Positions 51,040 through 54,684 of a stretch of 54,684 nt of DNA are shown here, one piece after another. The position numbers and the translations under genes are program-made. The notes under the pieces were generated by a model that was not told the DNA's origin, did no database searches, and saw only the letters and a list, made by a program, of their open reading frames with translations. Source of the stretch: a bacterium HR37 (GTDB lineage Bacteria; Desulfobacterota_D; UBA1144; Nemesobacterales; CSP1-2). Within the stretch, counting starts at the first letter, position 1, and each line of letters starts with the position of its first letter. Location of the stretch: contig BEIN01000016.1 in the NCBI GenBank assembly GCA_002898375.1, positions 1 through 54,684 of the forward strand, given 5' to 3'.

Positions 51040-52221
51040 TTAAATCCCTTTTGACAGGACCGTAACCGTGTAGAATTGCAGGGAGCCACCTTCTCCCGTT
51101 GCAACAGCATTCTTTACCCCCTTAACCTGTCTCTCCCCTGCCTTTCCCATAACCTGAAGTGCTGCCTCCGCTACCCTTACAAGGGCCGTTACACTTATTG
51201 GGTTTGAGGTAAGTACACCCCCAGATGGGTTAACTGGGAGTTTTCCGTCCATATCAAATATTCCTTTCTCATTGCATATCCCTGACTCACCTTTCTCACA
51301 AAACCCAAGTGCCTCAACCGCAGCAAGCTCAGTGGAGGTAAATGGGGCGTATATCTCTGCAACATCTATCTCTTTCTTGGGATCACTGATTCCCGCCATT
51401 TTGTATGCCTTCTTTGCCGCAATTAAAAGACCTTCTGCATCGGCATGGTCATTTAACCCGGAGTTATCCATCCTGTCTCCCATAAAGTAAGAGTTTGTGC
51501 AGCTGCCTATTCCACTGATCCAGGCTATCCTTTTTTTACCCAGTTTCTTAATGAATCTGCTTGAAGCCACTAAAACGGCACATGCTCCGGTTGACCTTGG
51601 ACAACAGTCGTATAGCTTTATGGGGTAGCATATCACCCTGGAGTTTAAAACGTCTTCAACAGTTATTTCTTTCTTTATATGGGCATAGGGGTTTTTTAAA
51701 GCGTTTTTATAGCTCCTTACTGCCACAAGTGCCATATGGTACTCTGTTGTTCCGTATTTTCTCATGTGTCTTATTGCCTGAAATGAGCACATATTTATTG
51801 CATTTATTGCAACTTCTCTTTCATACACTGGATCAAAGATCAGGTTTAGAATGCTCTGTGCATCCTGTGTTTCCCCCATCTTTTCGGCCCCTACAACAAG
51901 AACACAGTTAAATAATCCGGAGAGTATGTGAAATAATCCCGTATGAAGTGCTGAACCTCCCGTTGCTCCTCCCATGTGTACCCTGATACATGGCTTTTTA
52001 CAACCCCCTACGGCCTCAACACACCATCTCTCGGCGTTTTCCATCCCCTCTAGGGCATCAAGCGCAAGGGAAAATACTACGGCTTCTATATCCCTAAACT
52101 CTATACCTGCATCTTCAAGGGCAATAATTGTGGCCTCTCTTGCAAGCTCACCAAGGTTTACATCGTCTCGTCGTGTAACAAACCTTGTCTGACCAATACC
52201 TATAATCCCTGCTTGAATCAT
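51040..52221 (-). CDS. Thiolase-fold (SCP2-type) protein lacking the usual catalytic residues
   Basis: This 393-residue protein has the SCP2/lipid-transfer thiolase fold: GIIGIGQTRFVTRRD, VLVVGAEKMGETQ, VAEIYAPFTSTELAAVEALG and LPVNPSGGVLTSNP. At the nucleophile position, where thiolases carry Cys, it reads MGGATGGSA (Ala86), and the GHPxGATG histidine motif reads SNPISVTA. It is therefore unlikely to be a normal thiolase. A retro-aldol or carrier role with the DUF35 protein is possible, as for Ltp2-type aldolases. It lies 3 bp after its paralogue. Confidence 0.8.
   Translation of the reverse strand: MIQAGIIGIGQTRFVTRRDDVNLGELAREATIIALEDAGIEFRDIEAVVFSLALDALEGMENAERWCVEAVGGCKKPCIRVHMGGATGGSALHTGLFHILSGLFNCVLVVGAEKMGETQDAQSILNLIFDPVYEREVAINAINMCSFQAIRHMRKYGTTEYHMALVAVRSYKNALKNPYAHIKKEITVEDVLNSRVICYPIKLYDCCPRSTGACAVLVASSRFIKKLGKKRIAWISGIGSCTNSYFMGDRMDNSGLNDHADAEGLLIAAKKAYKMAGISDPKKEIDVAEIYAPFTSTELAAVEALGFCEKGESGICNEKGIFDMDGKLPVNPSGGVLTSNPISVTALVRVAEAALQVMGKAGERQVKGVKNAVATGEGGSLQFYTVTVLSKGI
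51134..51184. repeat. 51-bp perfect repeat, copy 1
   Basis: This stretch is identical to 52322-52372, 1188 bp away, in the same reading frame of the paralogous thiolase gene. The flanks are also similar for about 20 bp on one side (from about 51113). Confidence 0.9.
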
Positions 52222-52224
52222 CTT

Positions 52225-53376
52225 CTATATCCTGTTATCAAGGATTACCACACAGCTTCCCTGAGTTCCACTCCAGGTAAAGCCCTGAGCTAAGGCCGTA
52301 TTTACCCCCTTAACCTGCCTTTCCCCTGCCTTTCCCATAACCTGAAGTGCTGCCTCCGCTACCCTTACAAGGCTTGATGCAAAAATGGGGTTGGAGGAGA
52401 GTATTCCACCTGAGGGATTTACCGGAAGCTCTCCATCTATCTCTGTAACCCCTTTCCTTACCAGCTCTATTCCCTCTGAATCACCACAGAACCCAAGGGC
52501 TTCATATATCATAATCTCATGGTACGCTGTAATATCGCTTACCTCAGCAGTATCTATTTCCTTGGCTGGGTTTTTTATACCTGCCATCTTATATGCGGTT
52601 TTTGCTGCTTTTCTTAAGGAGGAGAGTTTTACAAGCTCTTTCTTTTCATCCCTGTAGTATCCCTCAAGTGACCACCCTATACCACGTATCCATGCATATT
52701 TTTGCCCTGTCTTTTTCCTGGTTTTTAACCATCTCTCCGACGATATAACAAGGGCGCAGGCACCATCAGATTCCGGGGGAATGTGTATTTCCCGCAGAGG
52801 ATAGGAGACAAACCTGCTGGATTTTATCTCCTTTACCGAAGGTTTACGTTTTAGATGGGAAAGTGGATTTTTAAGTGCATTACCCCTGTTTTTTACTACT
52901 ACCTTTGCTGCATCTTCATCCCTTGCACCTGTTATGTGCTTGTAGAGGGAAACCTGGATGGCGGAGTAGGTTATGGGGTTAATTCCCGCTTCTCTTAGAT
53001 ACAGCGGATCAAAAGACAGATTTCCAACCGTATCTGGTGAAACCTCTGAGGACTTTGTCCAGCTTACTACAAGGGAGTTACCAAATAAACCTGAAGCTAC
53101 CCTTAAGTACGCAAGTACAAGACCGTATATTCCCCCATCAGAAACCTTTACCTCATCCTTTAGATAGGCTCCACACGAGCCAGAAACCGTCATATTGGAT
53201 ATAGCGCGTCCATCAAGTCCATCTGAACCTGCTGTAACTACGCTTTCTATCTCCTGGAGGTTAAGGCCACTATCCTCTAAGGCATTTTTTGTAGCTTCAA
53301 AAACAAGTTCATCAAGGGAGATACCTTTTTCTCTCTCATAAGAGGTTTGTCCAACACCTAAGATAGCGACTCTCAA
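52225..53376 (-). CDS. Second thiolase-fold (SCP2-type) protein without catalytic Cys
   Basis: This 383-residue paralogue starts VAILGVGQTSYEREKGISLDELVFEA and ends with LPVNPSGGILSSNPIFASS. The nucleophile region reads KVSDGGIYGL (around residue 80) with no Cys, and the GHP histidine motif is again SNP. The two paralogues probably form a heteromeric complex with the DUF35 protein. It follows the acyl-CoA dehydrogenase gene by 23 bp, so all four genes should be one operon. The reaction is unknown; a C-C bond cleavage of an acyl-CoA is a reasonable guess. Confidence 0.8.
   Translation of the reverse strand: MRVAILGVGQTSYEREKGISLDELVFEATKNALEDSGLNLQEIESVVTAGSDGLDGRAISNMTVSGSCGAYLKDEVKVSDGGIYGLVLAYLRVASGLFGNSLVVSWTKSSEVSPDTVGNLSFDPLYLREAGINPITYSAIQVSLYKHITGARDEDAAKVVVKNRGNALKNPLSHLKRKPSVKEIKSSRFVSYPLREIHIPPESDGACALVISSERWLKTRKKTGQKYAWIRGIGWSLEGYYRDEKKELVKLSSLRKAAKTAYKMAGIKNPAKEIDTAEVSDITAYHEIMIYEALGFCGDSEGIELVRKGVTEIDGELPVNPSGGILSSNPIFASSLVRVAEAALQVMGKAGERQVKGVNTALAQGFTWSGTQGSCVVILDNRI
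52322..52372. repeat. 51-bp perfect repeat, copy 2
   Basis: This stretch is identical to 51134-51184. It encodes the shared C-terminal protein block beginning LVRVAEAALQVMGK and ending RQVKGV. Confidence 0.9.
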
Positions 53377-53399
53377 CTTACCAGCCTGGTTAGAGTTTT

Positions 53400-54551
53400 T
53401 TATAGCTCTAGCCTTTTTGCTATGATCTCTTTCATGATTTCAGATGTTCCAGCCCCGATTGTAAGAACACGTGCATCCCTGTAGAATCTCTCTACTGGAA
53501 ATTCACGCATATAGCCATATCCACCGTAAATCTGTAAGGAATCATAGGCAATGCGGTTTGCTACCTCTGTTGTAAAGAGCTTTACGGTCGATACGTCTTT
53601 GTCGGTTGCCTTTCCTTTATAGAAAAGCCACGCTACATGGTAGGTAAGTCTTTTTGCAGCTTCGATATAGGTAACCATATCTGCAATCTTGTGCCGGATT
53701 ACCTGAAACTTGGAAAGCTGGCGGTTAAACACAACCCTTTCACGGGCATATGTTATTGCGTCTTCGATTACCTTTTGTGAAGCAGAAACGGATATTATGG
53801 ATATAACAAGCCTTTCTCTTTGAAAGTGCCTCATGATCTCTCTAAATCCCTTACCTTCTTCACCAAGGAGGTTCTCTTTTGGAACAATACACTCATCGAA
53901 GAAAAGCTCTGCTGTATCTGAGCAAAGCCATCCCATCTTTTGGAGTTTCCGTCCAATTCTTAGTCCAGGTGTTCCTCTCTCAACGATAAATATTGATATA
54001 CCCCTGTGTCTAAGTTGATCCTCTGGTTCACCAACTCTTGCTGCAACTATGTAGATATCTGCTTTAACTCCGTTGGTTATAAACACCTTACTTCCGTGTA
54101 AAGCGTAGCAGTTCCCATACTGCTTGGCCTGGGTACGAATGCCAGCCACATCGGAACCTCCAGTTGGTTCTGTAATCGCAATAGCACAGATCTTTTCTCC
54201 CTTTATTATCTGAGGCAGGTATTTTCTTTTCTGTTCTTCGGTCCCTAAAGAGAAAATATAGGGAGAGGCCATATCGGTGTGTACGCTTACGCTTATTGGA
54301 AACCCCATTGCTCCACATCTTGCAAGCTCTTCCATAAGGATTAGGGTATAGGTGAAATCTGCGCCCGAACCTCCGTATTCTTCAGGATACTCAACCCCAA
54401 GAAAACCAAGCTCTCCCATGCGTTTCCAAACTTCTTTTGGTATCTCTCCTTGTGTTTCCCACTCTTCTATATACGGAGTTACCTCTTTTTCTACAAATTG
54501 TCTTACCTGATTGCGAAAGATTTCGTGTTCTTCTTTAAATACCCAATCCAT
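53400..54551 (-). CDS. Acyl-CoA dehydrogenase (isovaleryl-CoA dehydrogenase-like)
   Basis: This 383-residue FAD enzyme makes the 2,3-double bond of an acyl-CoA. It has AIAITEPTGGSDVAGI (124-139), KVFITNG, IYGGYGYMREFPVERFYRDARV and TIGAGTSEI. The last has no Glu at the short/medium-chain catalytic position (YEGT), as in isovaleryl-CoA dehydrogenase. Glu246 in RERLVI is the probable catalytic base, as in that enzyme. It is the first gene of an operon with two thiolase-fold proteins and a DUF35 protein. A branched or cyclic acyl-CoA substrate is plausible. Confidence 0.9.
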   Translation of the reverse strand: MDWVFKEEHEIFRNQVRQFVEKEVTPYIEEWETQGEIPKEVWKRMGELGFLGVEYPEEYGGSGADFTYTLILMEELARCGAMGFPISVSVHTDMASPYIFSLGTEEQKRKYLPQIIKGEKICAIAITEPTGGSDVAGIRTQAKQYGNCYALHGSKVFITNGVKADIYIVAARVGEPEDQLRHRGISIFIVERGTPGLRIGRKLQKMGWLCSDTAELFFDECIVPKENLLGEEGKGFREIMRHFQRERLVISIISVSASQKVIEDAITYARERVVFNRQLSKFQVIRHKIADMVTYIEAAKRLTYHVAWLFYKGKATDKDVSTVKLFTTEVANRIAYDSLQIYGGYGYMREFPVERFYRDARVLTIGAGTSEIMKEIIAKRLEL

Positions 54552-54576
54552 ATACCTTCCACTTCCCCTACCTCTA

Positions 54577-54604
54577 ATTATATCACTGGAGATTAACAGA
54601 TTAA
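54577..54604 (-). promoter_or_regulatory. Possible promoter of the acyl-CoA operon
   Basis: A perfect TATAAT (54582-54577, minus strand) lies 26 bp before the start codon. The best -35 candidate is TTAATC at 54604-54599 with 16-bp spacing, which is weak. Confidence 0.35.
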
Positions 54605-54651
54605 GGGGGGCGAGGGAGAGGAAGAGGGGAAAGGGGGAAGAGGTAGAGAAA
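54603..54651. other. Homopurine tract
   Basis: Forty-nine bases on the plus strand are all A or G except C54611 and T54644, with several runs of G. It fills most of the space between the acyl-CoA operon and the window edge. No gene is seen in 54605-54684. Confidence 0.7.
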
Positions 54652-54684
54652 TTCTTTTAATCCTCGGATAATACGATAGTATTT

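Noticed and set aside
1-54684. CRISPR array, prophage or integrated plasmid
   Set aside because: No regularly spaced repeats, phage structural genes, integrase or replication gene was seen; the tRNA-Gly gene has no attachment-site duplicate that I could find.

Overview
The window comes from the chromosome of a didermal (Gram-negative type) bacterium. Evidence for an outer membrane is two porin-like beta-barrel proteins, an MlaD-type protein and a lipoprotein-type M48 protease. Arginine is written mostly AGA/AGG and isoleucine often ATA, and many genes have a strong AAGGAGG ribosome site; this codon style is common in thermophilic deep-branching bacteria, so a thermophilic lineage is likely but is inference. 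cofD points to coenzyme F420 and hxlA-hxlB to ribulose monophosphate (formaldehyde) chemistry. I cannot name a species or phylum.

Layout. 1-612: remnant of a frameshifted DDE transposase running off the left edge. 771-4576 (+): TetR regulator with a palindromic operator, a class I aminotransferase, an M48 protease and an aldo-keto reductase. 4579-12582 (-): a complete phosphate regulon, phoB-phoR-pstS-pstC-pstA-pstB-arsC-metallophosphoesterase-phoU. A phosphate-selective porin gene (12721-14082) diverges from it. Both pstS and the porin are preceded by four TTAA units repeated exactly every 11 bp, with a -10 element 20 bp after the start of the last unit: a candidate Pho box of this organism.

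14149-26647: housekeeping and metabolic genes. These are a metallophosphoesterase, a second beta-barrel protein, purH, a lone mlaD, tRNA-Gly(CCC), a muropeptide recycling set (murQ, anmK and an SSS-family symporter), a two-cluster ferredoxin, a zinc-poor MDR dehydrogenase, and hxlA-hxlB.

26650-48979 (-): 21 genes in one orientation with overlaps or short gaps, apparently one 22-kb operon from a promoter at 48995-49023. Its distal half is a surface-glycan set: Wzm/Wzt ABC exporter, three glycosyltransferases, two sulfotransferases, an alkaline-phosphatase-superfamily protein and a Gfo/Idh oxidoreductase. Its proximal half is a small-molecule set: two PaaK/CapK-type adenylate-forming enzymes, an isopropylmalate-synthase-like condensing enzyme, a PLP fold-II enzyme, a Glu/Leu-dehydrogenase-like protein, a B12-binding radical SAM protein, two methyltransferases, a nitroreductase, a cytoplasmic THI5/NMT1-like protein, and a membrane flavoprotein with a small paralogue of its own membrane domain. 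The best reading is synthesis and export of a sulfated glycan or glycolipid carrying an unusual amino- or keto-acid-derived group. I do not recognise this combination, and it is the strongest candidate for an undescribed system here.

49129-54551 (-): an IscA-type Fe-S protein, cofD, and an acyl-CoA set made of a DUF35 protein, two thiolase-fold proteins lacking the usual catalytic residues, and an isovaleryl-type acyl-CoA dehydrogenase. The two thiolase genes share a 51-bp perfectly identical stretch inside otherwise diverged sequence.
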